NCBI GenBank assembly: GCA_902825965.1
Contig: CADEDA010000003.1
Location: forward strand, 93,149-157,148
Reading direction: 5' to 3'
From: an uncultured Gemmatimonadota bacterium
GTDB lineage: Bacteria > Gemmatimonadota > Gemmatimonadetes > Gemmatimonadales > Gemmatimonadaceae
DNA: 64,000 nt
A model generated the notes under the pieces. It saw only the letters and a program-made list of their open reading frames with translations, ran no database searches and was not told the DNA's origin. The position numbers and the translations under genes are program-made. Of the stretch, positions 7,636-15,160 are shown one piece after another (position 1 is the first letter of the stretch; every line of letters begins with the position of its first letter).

Positions 7636-9252
7636 CTACTTGCTGCCCTTGGATCCCTTGCCGGACTTGCCGCCACCCCCCCCACCGCCGCCACCGCCAC
7701 GCGGTGCTGAGAAGGAGCCACGCTCAGCGCGTGGTGCCGAGGCGCGTGGTTCCGACGCACGCGGCGAACTGCGCTCTGCCGAAGCCTTGGGCGACTTCAC
7801 GCTGCGCGGGGCGTCGTAGCGCGAGGGTGCGCTCCGCGGTGCGTCGCCGCGCGGCACGACGCTGCGCGGGACGTCCGCGCGCGGCGTGTACTGCCGCGGC
7901 GGATTCGCGCGTGGCGCCGACTTCGGCGCGTCGTACGACTCGCGGCGTGTGATCACGTTGCCAAGCTCGCGCGAGCCGCCGCTGTTGGCAGCTCCGCTGC
8001 GACCGCCGCCTGGCGCGTAGCGACCGGCGCCCTTGCCGTCATCCTGCTCGCCGCCGGTGCGTCCGCCGATACGGATCGGCTGCACACGATTGCGATCGTC
8101 GTCGCGGTTGCGATCCGGGCGATACCCTCCGTTGCCTCCACGGTCACCACCGCGGTCACCACCGCGGTCACCACCGCGATCCGGCCCGGTGTTGCGGTTC
8201 ACGACCGGCACCACGCGGTCCACCTCGGGCTTGCCCGGCTTGTTGACGATCGCATTGCGGCCGGAGGGGATGCCATAACGGCTGCGGTCGTCGTCGCGCT
8301 CCCAGCGCTCATAGCCGTAGCGACCGGGGAGGTCACGACGGTCCCAGGACACGCGGCGGTGCACGGTGTTGTAGCGCCCGAAGTGGTCGTAGTGCACACG
8401 ACGGCGGGTGACATAGTGGTTCACCGACACGCTCACGTGCCGCCCGACATAGATCGACCGGATGGCGATGTACGGACGCGAGACGTGGTACCAGCGGTGC
8501 GAATACCCGTAGTGGTTCCAGCCGTGGTAATAGACCACGCGGCGGCCCCAGTCGAAGTCCACGCTCAGCCAGTCGCCGATGGGGAAGCCCACGCCGAACG
8601 ACCAGTAGGTGGTGCGCACGCGGTGGTAGTGCACCGGCCGCACGTACACGATCTCGGGGTCATAGACCGGCACGTAGACCACGCGCGGCTGCGCCGGCAC
8701 GATCCGGATCTCGTCGGGTTCGATCTCCACGCGCTGCTCGCGGGTGGTCTGCAGGTTGCCCTGGGCGTTGGCCATGCGGCGCAGCGACTGCACCGAGGCC
8801 ATCACGTCGCCCGGCTGCATCGCGTAGGCCTGGCCCAGCGCCGTCGCCCAGTCGGGGCGGTCGGCGAGCAGGTTGAGCACCGGCGCGTAGTGCGCGATCG
8901 CGCGTACGCTCAGGTTCCACGGCTGCTCATCGAGGTCGCGGTCGCCGTACGTGCGCACGTAGCGCTGCGCGAGGGCGATCTCGTCCGGATACGTCGCCGC
9001 GACCAGGAGCTGCGCGAGGATCGGGTCCGGATACAGGGCCACCGGCGCGAGGAGGTTGTCGAGTTCCTCGACCGTGTAGAGCGAGCTCGCGCGGGATTCC
9101 GCGCTGGGCAGCTCCACCGGGTCCTGGGCGACGAGCGGTCCGGCAGCGCCGCTGACGACGGCGAGGACGAGCGCCGAACGTCGGGCGATCGCAGTTGCGA
9201 TCGCAGTCGCGGTCGCGGCGGTGAAGCGGAGTCCCACCGAGGTGCGGGTCAT
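7636..9252 (-). CDS. DUF3300 protein with low-complexity Arg/Gly/Pro-rich tail
   Basis: The 538-residue exported protein has a signal peptide ending around VAAQD residues 40-44. A DUF3300 domain spans about residues 60-210, recognisable from YTVEELDNLLAPVALYPDPI, the region around YAMQPGDVMASVQSLRRMA and RVVYVPVYDPEIVYVRP. A Tyr/His/Trp-rich middle follows (GWNHYGYSHRWYHV). The last 200 residues are disordered: DRGG repeats, repeated PRSxxPR elements, a run of nine or more glycines, and a Lys/Ser-Gly end. DUF3300 has no established function. The ATG at 9252 is preceded by a good GGAG site, which fixes the start. Confidence 0.87.
   Translation of the reverse strand: MTRTSVGLRFTAATATAIATAIARRSALVLAVVSGAAGPLVAQDPVELPSAESRASSLYTVEELDNLLAPVALYPDPILAQLLVAATYPDEIALAQRYVRTYGDRDLDEQPWNLSVRAIAHYAPVLNLLADRPDWATALGQAYAMQPGDVMASVQSLRRMANAQGNLQTTREQRVEIEPDEIRIVPAQPRVVYVPVYDPEIVYVRPVHYHRVRTTYWSFGVGFPIGDWLSVDFDWGRRVVYYHGWNHYGYSHRWYHVSRPYIAIRSIYVGRHVSVSVNHYVTRRRVHYDHFGRYNTVHRRVSWDRRDLPGRYGYERWERDDDRSRYGIPSGRNAIVNKPGKPEVDRVVPVVNRNTGPDRGGDRGGDRGGDRGGNGGYRPDRNRDDDRNRVQPIRIGGRTGGEQDDGKGAGRYAPGGGRSGAANSGGSRELGNVITRRESYDAPKSAPRANPPRQYTPRADVPRSVVPRGDAPRSAPSRYDAPRSVKSPKASAERSSPRASEPRASAPRAERGSFSAPRGGGGGGGGGGKSGKGSKGSK
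8141..8176. repeat. Three 12-bp tandem repeats inside the DUF3300 gene
   Basis: The unit cggtcaccaccg is repeated exactly three times and encodes Asp-Arg-Gly-Gly in the tail of the DUF3300 protein. Flanking degenerate copies extend the pattern. It could vary in number by slippage without shifting frame. Confidence 0.85.
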
Positions 9253-9593
9253 CGTGCACTCCTGCGTGCCGGAACGGGTTCGACGTACGTTCCGGAGGGC
9301 CTGATGTCGCAGGATCGCGGGGACGTCGACGCGGTCCTGCCCGGTCGTACCGCGAAGTCGGAGGCGGGTTCCGGTCGTCCGCCCCTGAGGACACTTCGCA
9401 GCCGTGGAACATTCGGACTGACACATCCGACACACCCGAATGACCACGGCGAAGGACGAAACTCACCGGAAACAGGGTTCGGGCGGCCTGATGACACCGT
9501 AGGAGTGCATCAAGTGTGCCCGACGTGCAGGTGGGACTTGGGAGGGCCGAGGCGGGAGGGCGCGCCACGACCTCACACCCTCCACCATCCACT
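9253..9593. other. 341-base intergenic stretch between ilvE and the DUF3300 gene
   Basis: Both neighbours are on the minus strand. The stretch presumably holds the end of the ilvE transcript and the promoter of the DUF3300 gene. I see the ribosome-binding GGAG just before 9252 but no convincing -35/-10 pair, no strong hairpin, no small gene and no RNA motif. Confidence 0.5.
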
Positions 9594-10520
9594 TCACCTC
9601 ACATACGTCAACCAGCCGAACGGATCCTCCACCCGCCCGTTCACGATATCCATGAACCGCTTCTGCAGCTTGCGCGTGACGGGGCCCACCTTGCCGTCGC
9701 CCACGTTGAGGCGGTCCACGCTCTTGATCGGCGTCAGCTCACTCGCCGTGCCGCACACGAACGCTTCGTCGCAGGTGTAGAGTGTCTCGCGCGTCAGCGG
9801 CTGCACCATCACGCGGATGCCGGCTTCCTCGGCCAGCGAGATCACCGTGTTGCGCGTGATGCCCGGCAGCAACGTGCCGTCGATGGGGGGCGTGTAGAGC
9901 ACGCCACCGTCCACGATGAAGACGTTCTGGCCCGAACCCTCGCTCAGCATGCCGTCGGGTCCGAGGGCGATCGCTTCCTCGAAGCCGTTGCGCAGCGCTT
10001 CCATCTTGAGCAGCTGCCCGCTCAGGTAGTTGCCGGCGATCTTCGCGGCCGCGGGGATGGTGTTGGGGGCGACGCGGTTCCAGCTCGAGATGCACGCGTC
10101 CACGCCCTTCTCCAGCGCTTCCTCGCCGAGGTACGCGCCCCAAGGCCAGCAGGGCAGGTAGGTCTCGATCGGCGAGTCGAACGGCACCATGCCGGCCGCA
10201 CCGTACCCGCGCAGCACCATCGGGCGGATGTAGCAGGACTCGATGTTGTTGCGGCGCACGAGCTCGCGCGTGGCATCGATGAGTTGCTCCATCGTCCACT
10301 TGGGCTCCATGCGGTAGATCTTGCAGGAGTTGAACATCCGCTTGAAGTGTTCCGGCAGCCGGAAGACGGCGGGCCCCTTGGGAGTCGCATAGCAGCGGAT
10401 GCCTTCGAACACGGCCGAGCCGAACTGGACGGAGTGCGCCAGCACGTGGATCTGCGCGTCCTGCCACTTGATGAAGGACCCGTCGCGCCAGATCCATTCG
10501 GTTTCGCCGATCTTTGCCAT
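9594..10520 (-). CDS. ilvE: Branched-chain amino acid aminotransferase
   Basis: The 308-residue protein is a class IV PLP aminotransferase that interconverts Leu, Ile and Val with their 2-oxo acids using glutamate/2-oxoglutarate, in the cytoplasm. The length equals the E. coli IlvE class. The Schiff-base lysine is Lys160 in NTIPAAAKIAGNY. Other family blocks are HVLAHSVQFGSAVFEGIRCY near residue 26, the arginine-bearing RCY segment, EGSGQNVFIV, the LLPGITRNTV phosphate-binding segment, and CDEAFVCGTASELTPI. The start at 10520 matches family N-termini (W-x-DG-x-F). It is divergent from the DinB-like gene at 10610, with 89 bases between. Confidence 0.95.
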   Translation of the reverse strand: MAKIGETEWIWRDGSFIKWQDAQIHVLAHSVQFGSAVFEGIRCYATPKGPAVFRLPEHFKRMFNSCKIYRMEPKWTMEQLIDATRELVRRNNIESCYIRPMVLRGYGAAGMVPFDSPIETYLPCWPWGAYLGEEALEKGVDACISSWNRVAPNTIPAAAKIAGNYLSGQLLKMEALRNGFEEAIALGPDGMLSEGSGQNVFIVDGGVLYTPPIDGTLLPGITRNTVISLAEEAGIRVMVQPLTRETLYTCDEAFVCGTASELTPIKSVDRLNVGDGKVGPVTRKLQKRFMDIVNGRVEDPFGWLTYVR

Positions 10521-10609
10521 TGGGGAGGGGGAGAGGTGGGATGGGAGGGGTGGCGGTGCGGGGCACCGGCTGGCGAGCTCCACTCCCGATCTCGATAACT
10601 TACTTCATT

Positions 10610-11107
10610 ATGGACGCGCGTTCACTGGTCAGGCATTTCCTCGCGGCGATCGCATACCGCGCACAGAAGGCGATGCGCGACGCCCCTGCAGCGTACTGGA
10701 CGTACGACGCCGGCAACCGCTCGCGTACACCCGCCGCATTGCTCCGACACATGACCAGCGTGCTCGGCTACACGCGCACGTTCGCCGAGGGCGGCGCGTA
10801 CCCGATCGATCCGGATCCACTGCCCTCGCCGATGGCGGAGCAGGAGCGCTTTCATGCGATGCTGGAATCCGTGGCGGCCTTGCTCGATGCCGAGGGCCGC
10901 CTGGGCAGTCTCACTGCCCCCCAACTCCTGCAGGGCCCACTCGCCGACGTGATGACGCACGTGGGTCAACTGGCCCTGCTGCGCCGGTTGTCGGGCAGTC
11001 CGATCCCACCCGAGAACTTCATCTTCGCCGAGGTGGACGCCAGGAACCTCTCGCCCTCCCAGCCCGCCCCCGCCCGCCCCGACGAGGAGTGGAGGGAGCG
11101 CCAGTAA
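10610..11107 (+). CDS. DinB-like four-helix protein
   Basis: The 165-residue protein is predicted all-helical, with the DinB/YfiT-like metal-binding pattern. A histidine in PAALLRHMTSVLGY (His47) and another in DVMTHVGQLALLRRLSG (His117) are spaced as in the family. The last helix and its GQL-x-LLRRL text are characteristic. Members bind Ni or Zn and several act as thiol-dependent transferases or damage-induced proteins; the role here is unknown. The start is the ATG at 10610, chosen because upstream reading is a Gly/Arg-rich stretch unlike the family. It is transcribed away from ilvE. Confidence 0.75.
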   Translation: MDARSLVRHFLAAIAYRAQKAMRDAPAAYWTYDAGNRSRTPAALLRHMTSVLGYTRTFAEGGAYPIDPDPLPSPMAEQERFHAMLESVAALLDAEGRLGSLTAPQLLQGPLADVMTHVGQLALLRRLSGSPIPPENFIFAEVDARNLSPSQPAPARPDEEWRERQ

Positions 11108-11190
11108 CTCCCGTACCCCCTCCCGCATCCACCCGCGTGGGTGAATCCTGATGTCCGTCCGGGCGTAGGGGAGCGCAACAGGAGCCAGTC

Positions 11191-11484
11191 ATGGAAGAGT
11201 TCAAGCTCAACGCCTCCGCCGTCCTCTCCAAGCTCAAGGACCTGATCCGCGAAGGCAACGTCCGCCGCGTGATCCTCAAGAACCCCGAAGGCCGCGTCCT
11301 GCTCGACATGCCGCTCAACGCCGGCATCGCCGGTATCGCCCTCCTGCCGTTCTGGGCGGCCGTGGCCGCCGTGCTCGTCCTCGCCACCGACTTCACGCTG
11401 CTCATCGAGCGGGACCCCCAGCCCGCCGCCGCCGGAACCGGCCCAAGCACACCGAATCCTGACGCCCCGCGCAGCGCCGGCTGA
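11191..11484 (+). CDS. DUF4342 small membrane protein
   Basis: The 97-residue protein begins with an amphipathic segment (MEEFKLNASAVLSKLKDLIREG) typical of DUF4342, followed by VRRVILKNPEGRVLLDMPL and one transmembrane helix at about residues 43-66. The C-terminus is short and Pro/Ala-rich. The family is widespread, of unknown function, and often described as having a UBA-like N-terminus. It is preceded by an AGGAG ribosome site. It stands in a co-directional run with DUF3052 and a small exported protein. Confidence 0.83.
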   Translation: MEEFKLNASAVLSKLKDLIREGNVRRVILKNPEGRVLLDMPLNAGIAGIALLPFWAAVAAVLVLATDFTLLIERDPQPAAAGTGPSTPNPDAPRSAG

Positions 11485-11530
11485 TCCCAGCGGTGTGCGC
11501 TTTCCGGCCGAGGGCGGGTAAAGCGGTCAA

Positions 11531-11944
11531 ATGTCCTCGAACGTCGGCTACTCCGGCACGCCCCTCGCCAAGAAACTCGACATCCACGAGGGGGATCGCG
11601 TCTTCATCTGGGACGGACCCGCGAACTACCGCGACCTCGTCGATCCACTGCCGAGCGGCGTGCGCTTCGCGAAGGGACTCGATTCCGACTGCGACATGGT
11701 CCACGTGTTCGTGACCGCGCGCGCCATGCTCGAACGGGCCCTCAAGACGCTCCGCAACACGCTGCGCAGCGACGCCATCATCTGGATCTCCTGGCCCAAG
11801 AAGGTCTCCCGCATGCGGACCGACGTGACCGAGGATGTGATCCGCGCCGTCGCCCTCCCCCTCGGGTTCGTCGACATCAAGGTCTGCGCCGTCGACGAGA
11901 TCTGGAGTGGCCTCAAGCTCGTCGTCCGCAAATCGGAGCGTTGA
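11531..11944 (+). CDS. DUF3052 protein
   Basis: The 137-residue cytoplasmic protein matches DUF3052. It has the GYSGTPLAKKLDIHEGDRV N-terminus, a middle segment DCDMVHVFVTARAMLERAL, the strongly conserved IIWISWPKK, then TEDVIRAVALPLGFVDIKVCAVDEIWSGLKLV. The start at 11531 gives the usual family N-terminus. No biochemical role is established for the family. The stop is one base before the ATG of the following exported protein, suggesting an operon. Confidence 0.88.
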   Translation: MSSNVGYSGTPLAKKLDIHEGDRVFIWDGPANYRDLVDPLPSGVRFAKGLDSDCDMVHVFVTARAMLERALKTLRNTLRSDAIIWISWPKKVSRMRTDVTEDVIRAVALPLGFVDIKVCAVDEIWSGLKLVVRKSER

Positions 11945-11945
11945 C

Positions 11946-12473
11946 ATGCGATCGTCCCGGCTCGGAATCCTCGTCGTCCTCGTGGCGACCCTGCTCGCAA
12001 TTCCCGAGGCGGGTGCGCAGCAAGGCCCCCCAGGATGCAAGACGCCCCTGCATCGCCAGTTCGATTTCTGGATCGGCTCCTGGGTCGTGACCGACAGCGC
12101 CGGCACCCGGACGCTGGGTCGGAACGAGATCACGCTTGAGAACGGCGGCTGCACCATTCATGAGCGGTGGACCGCGGCCGGCCCCAACGGCGGCGACGGC
12201 CAGTCGCTGAACGCGTATGATCTCGCGACCAGGCAATGGGGGCAGGACTGGGTCGGCAGTGGCGGCGATGTCCTGCACCTGCGCGGCGGGTTGGTCGACG
12301 GCCGCATGGTGCTCGTGGGCGATGGCATGACGCCCGCCGGCGCCAAGCAGCTCAACCGGGTGACCTGGTCACCGCTCGCTGACGGACGCGTGCGTCAGTA
12401 CTGGGAGACGAGTGCCGACGGCGGGAAGACGTGGAGCGCGAGCTTCGACGGCTGGTACCGCCGCGCACCGTAG
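11946..12473 (+). CDS. Small exported DUF1579-like protein
   Basis: The 175-residue protein has a signal peptide (LVVLVATLLAIPEAGAQQ). The mature part shows the lipocalin-like pattern of DUF1579 and related proteins: HRQFDFWIGSWVVTDSAGTR, then IHERWTAAGPNGGDGQSLNAYD, WGQDWVGSGGDVLHLRGG and a final FDGWYRR strand. Such proteins are small periplasmic beta-barrels without known function. The start follows the DUF3052 stop by one base. Confidence 0.75.
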   Translation: MRSSRLGILVVLVATLLAIPEAGAQQGPPGCKTPLHRQFDFWIGSWVVTDSAGTRTLGRNEITLENGGCTIHERWTAAGPNGGDGQSLNAYDLATRQWGQDWVGSGGDVLHLRGGLVDGRMVLVGDGMTPAGAKQLNRVTWSPLADGRVRQYWETSADGGKTWSASFDGWYRRAP

Positions 12474-12655
12474 CGCAGGATTGGCATCCCGCGGGGTGCC
12501 GTCCGTGGCATCCCCTGCGGTCCGTGCGGCACCCGGGTGAAACCCGGAATCGGCGCTCGCGGTAGGCCGGGCAGGGACCAAACGGTTTCGGGTTTCGGAG
12601 TGTCGAAATCCCGTTGTGCCGTTCGACGTCCCAGTGACCCCTTGCCCCGGCCTCG

Positions 12656-15160
12656 ATGCAGAACGTGAAGCTCGCCGCACGGATGTTGTGGAAGACGCCC
12701 TTCGTCACGGGCGTCGCCATCCTCTCGCTGGCCCTCGGCATCGGCGCGAACTCGGCGATCTACTCGCTCTTCGACCAGATGCTCCTCCGCTCGCTGCCGG
12801 TGCCTAATCCGCGCGAGCTGGTCAATCTCTCCGCACCCGGGCCCAAGCCTGGCTCGCAGTCCTGCAACCAGGCCGGCGACTGCGATGTGGTGATGAGCTA
12901 CAAGATGTTCCGCGACCTCGAGCAGGGGCAGACCGTGCTCACCGGTCTTGCCGCACATCGTGCGTTCGGGGCCAGCGTCGCGATCAACAACGAGCCGTCC
13001 ACCGCGGACGGCATGATGGTGTCCGGGTCCTACTTCCCGACGCTGCAGCTGTCGCCGGTCCGCGGACGCCTGCTCTCGCCCTCCGATGACGCGGTGATCG
13101 GCGCCAACTTCGTCGTGGTGCTCGCGCACCACTTCTGGGAGGACCGCTTCGGGTCGGACGCCGAGGTCGTCGGCCGCACGATGATCATCAACGGCCGGAA
13201 CTTCTCGATCATCGGGGTGGCGCCCGAGGGCTTCACCGGCACCACGCTCGGGTCGCGGGCGGGGTTCTTCGTGCCGATCTCGATGCGGGCCGAGCTGTCG
13301 CCGGGTTTCCGCGCCACGGAGTTCGACCGTCGCAGCAACTATTGGGTGTACGCCTTCGGCCGTCGCAAGGCCGACGTCACGCTGGAGCAGGCGCGCGCCG
13401 CGCTCAACGGCCTCTACAAGCCGATCATCAACGACGTCGAGGCGCCGCTGCAGAACGGCATGAGCGACCAGACCATGCAGCGCTTCCGCGCCAAGTCGCT
13501 GGTGGTCGAGGCCGGCCCGCAGGGCCAGAGCTCGATCGGCGGCGAGGCACGCACGCCGCTGCTGCTTCTCTTCGGCGTGACGGGTGTGGTGCTGCTGATC
13601 GCCTGCGCGAACATCGCCAACCTGCTGCTCGCGCGCGGGGCGGGCCGGGCGGCGGAGATGGGCGTGCGTCTCGCGCTCGGGGCCAGCCGCCGGCAGCTGC
13701 TCTCGCTGCTGCTCACCGAGTCGCTGCTGCTCGCGCTGCTCGGCGGGCTCGCGAGCCTCGTGGTCGCGCAGTGGACGCTGAGCTTCATCGGCTCGCTGCT
13801 GCCGCCCGATGCCTCGTCGTCGCTGGCGTTCGAACTCCAGCCCTCGGTGATCCTCTTCAGCGGCGGGCTCGCGATCGTCACCGGCCTGCTCTTCGGACTG
13901 TTCCCGGCGTTGCACAGCACGCGCAGCGACCTGATCTCGGTGATCCGGGCCGGGGCCGGCCAGCTCACCGGCGGGACCGGGGCGGCGCGGTTCCGCGCCT
14001 CGCTCGTCACCGCGCAGATCACGCTCTCCATGGCGCTGCTCATCTCGGCCGGGCTCTTCCTCAAGAGCCTGTTCAACGTGAGCCGCATCGACCTCGGCGT
14101 GGACATCGAGCGCTTCGCGACGTTCCAGCTGGCGCCCATCCGGGCCGGGTACGACACCACGCGGTCCATGGTGTACTTCAACCGCGTCGAGGATGAGCTC
14201 AAGACCATCCCCGGTGTCACCGGCGTGACCTCGTCGATGGTGCCACTGCTCGCGGGCAGCAACTGGGGCACCGACGTGGGTGTGGAAGGGTTCCCCACCG
14301 GTCCCGACGTCGACAACAACTCGCGCCTCAACTACATCGGCGCCGGGTACTTCGGGACGCTCGGCGTGGCGCTCACCTCCGGGCGGGAGTTCACGCAGGC
14401 CGACATGCTCGGCAGTGCCAAGGTGGCCGTCGTGAACCAGGCGTTCGCGGACAAGTTCAAGCTCGGTCGCGACGCCGTCGGCAAGTTCATGAGCCTGAAC
14501 GGGCGCAACGATTCACTCGACACGCAGATCGTCGGCCTCATCCCCAACATCAAGTACGCCGACGTGAAGGACTCCGTGCCGCCGGTGTTCTACGCACCGT
14601 GGCGGCAGATGTCGCGGCAGGGCGAGCTCGTCTTCTACGTGAGTTCGCCGCTCCCGCCCGAGCAGTTGCTCGCGTCCATCCGCGAGGTCGTCAAGCGCAT
14701 CGATCCGACCGTGCCGGTGGAGGAACTCAAGACGATGCCGCAGCAGGTCCGGGAGAACGTCTTCCTCGACCGCGTGATCTCCATCCTCTCGGCCGCCTTC
14801 GCGATCCTCGCGACCCTGCTGGCCGGGGTGGGGCTCTACGGCGTGCTGGCGTACACCGTGGCGCAGCGCACGCGCGAGATCGGCGTGCGCATGGCGCTCG
14901 GCGCGGCACCGTCACGGGTGCGCAGCCTGGTGATGCGCCAGGTGGGCGTCATGACGCTGATCGGCGGCCTGATCGGCGTGGCCGCGGCGCTGGGCCTCGG
15001 TCGCGCCGCGCGTTCGCTGTTGTTCGGGCTCGAGGGGCACGACGCCCTGGTGTTCTCGATGTCCGTCGTGCTGCTGGCGCTCGTGGCGCTGACGGCCGGG
15101 TTCCTGCCCGCGCGTCGGGCGGCGGCGGTCGATCCGATGCAGGCGCTGCGGTATGACTGA
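12656..15160 (+). CDS. MacB/FtsX-type ABC permease (ADOP-like), first copy
   Basis: The 834-residue inner-membrane protein has the duplicated FtsX architecture. An N-terminal cytoplasmic stretch (QNVKLAARMLWKTPFVTG) precedes a first transmembrane helix. A MacB-type periplasmic domain follows, then a permease block from about residue 300 (VLLIACANIANLLLARG, then MGVRLALGASRRQLL), a second periplasmic domain, and a C-terminal block from about residue 712 ending in FLPARRAAAVDPMQALRYD. The layout matches the acidobacterial-type duplicated permease group. It overlaps the second permease by 8 bases. Together with the HlyD adaptor and ATPase it should form an efflux system; the substrate is unknown. 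Confidence 0.9.
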   Translation: MQNVKLAARMLWKTPFVTGVAILSLALGIGANSAIYSLFDQMLLRSLPVPNPRELVNLSAPGPKPGSQSCNQAGDCDVVMSYKMFRDLEQGQTVLTGLAAHRAFGASVAINNEPSTADGMMVSGSYFPTLQLSPVRGRLLSPSDDAVIGANFVVVLAHHFWEDRFGSDAEVVGRTMIINGRNFSIIGVAPEGFTGTTLGSRAGFFVPISMRAELSPGFRATEFDRRSNYWVYAFGRRKADVTLEQARAALNGLYKPIINDVEAPLQNGMSDQTMQRFRAKSLVVEAGPQGQSSIGGEARTPLLLLFGVTGVVLLIACANIANLLLARGAGRAAEMGVRLALGASRRQLLSLLLTESLLLALLGGLASLVVAQWTLSFIGSLLPPDASSSLAFELQPSVILFSGGLAIVTGLLFGLFPALHSTRSDLISVIRAGAGQLTGGTGAARFRASLVTAQITLSMALLISAGLFLKSLFNVSRIDLGVDIERFATFQLAPIRAGYDTTRSMVYFNRVEDELKTIPGVTGVTSSMVPLLAGSNWGTDVGVEGFPTGPDVDNNSRLNYIGAGYFGTLGVALTSGREFTQADMLGSAKVAVVNQAFADKFKLGRDAVGKFMSLNGRNDSLDTQIVGLIPNIKYADVKDSVPPVFYAPWRQMSRQGELVFYVSSPLPPEQLLASIREVVKRIDPTVPVEELKTMPQQVRENVFLDRVISILSAAFAILATLLAGVGLYGVLAYTVAQRTREIGVRMALGAAPSRVRSLVMRQVGVMTLIGGLIGVAAALGLGRAARSLLFGLEGHDALVFSMSVVLLALVALTAGFLPARRAAAVDPMQALRYD

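Noticed and set aside
8141..8176. Short regular repeats considered as a CRISPR-like array
   Set aside because: The units are contiguous 12-mers without spacers and encode Asp-Arg-Gly-Gly repeats of the DUF3300 protein; no cas genes are present.
12395..13915. 506-codon minus-strand open frame at the start of the first permease
   Set aside because: It is antisense to the MacB/FtsX domains and has a composition typical of shadow frames.
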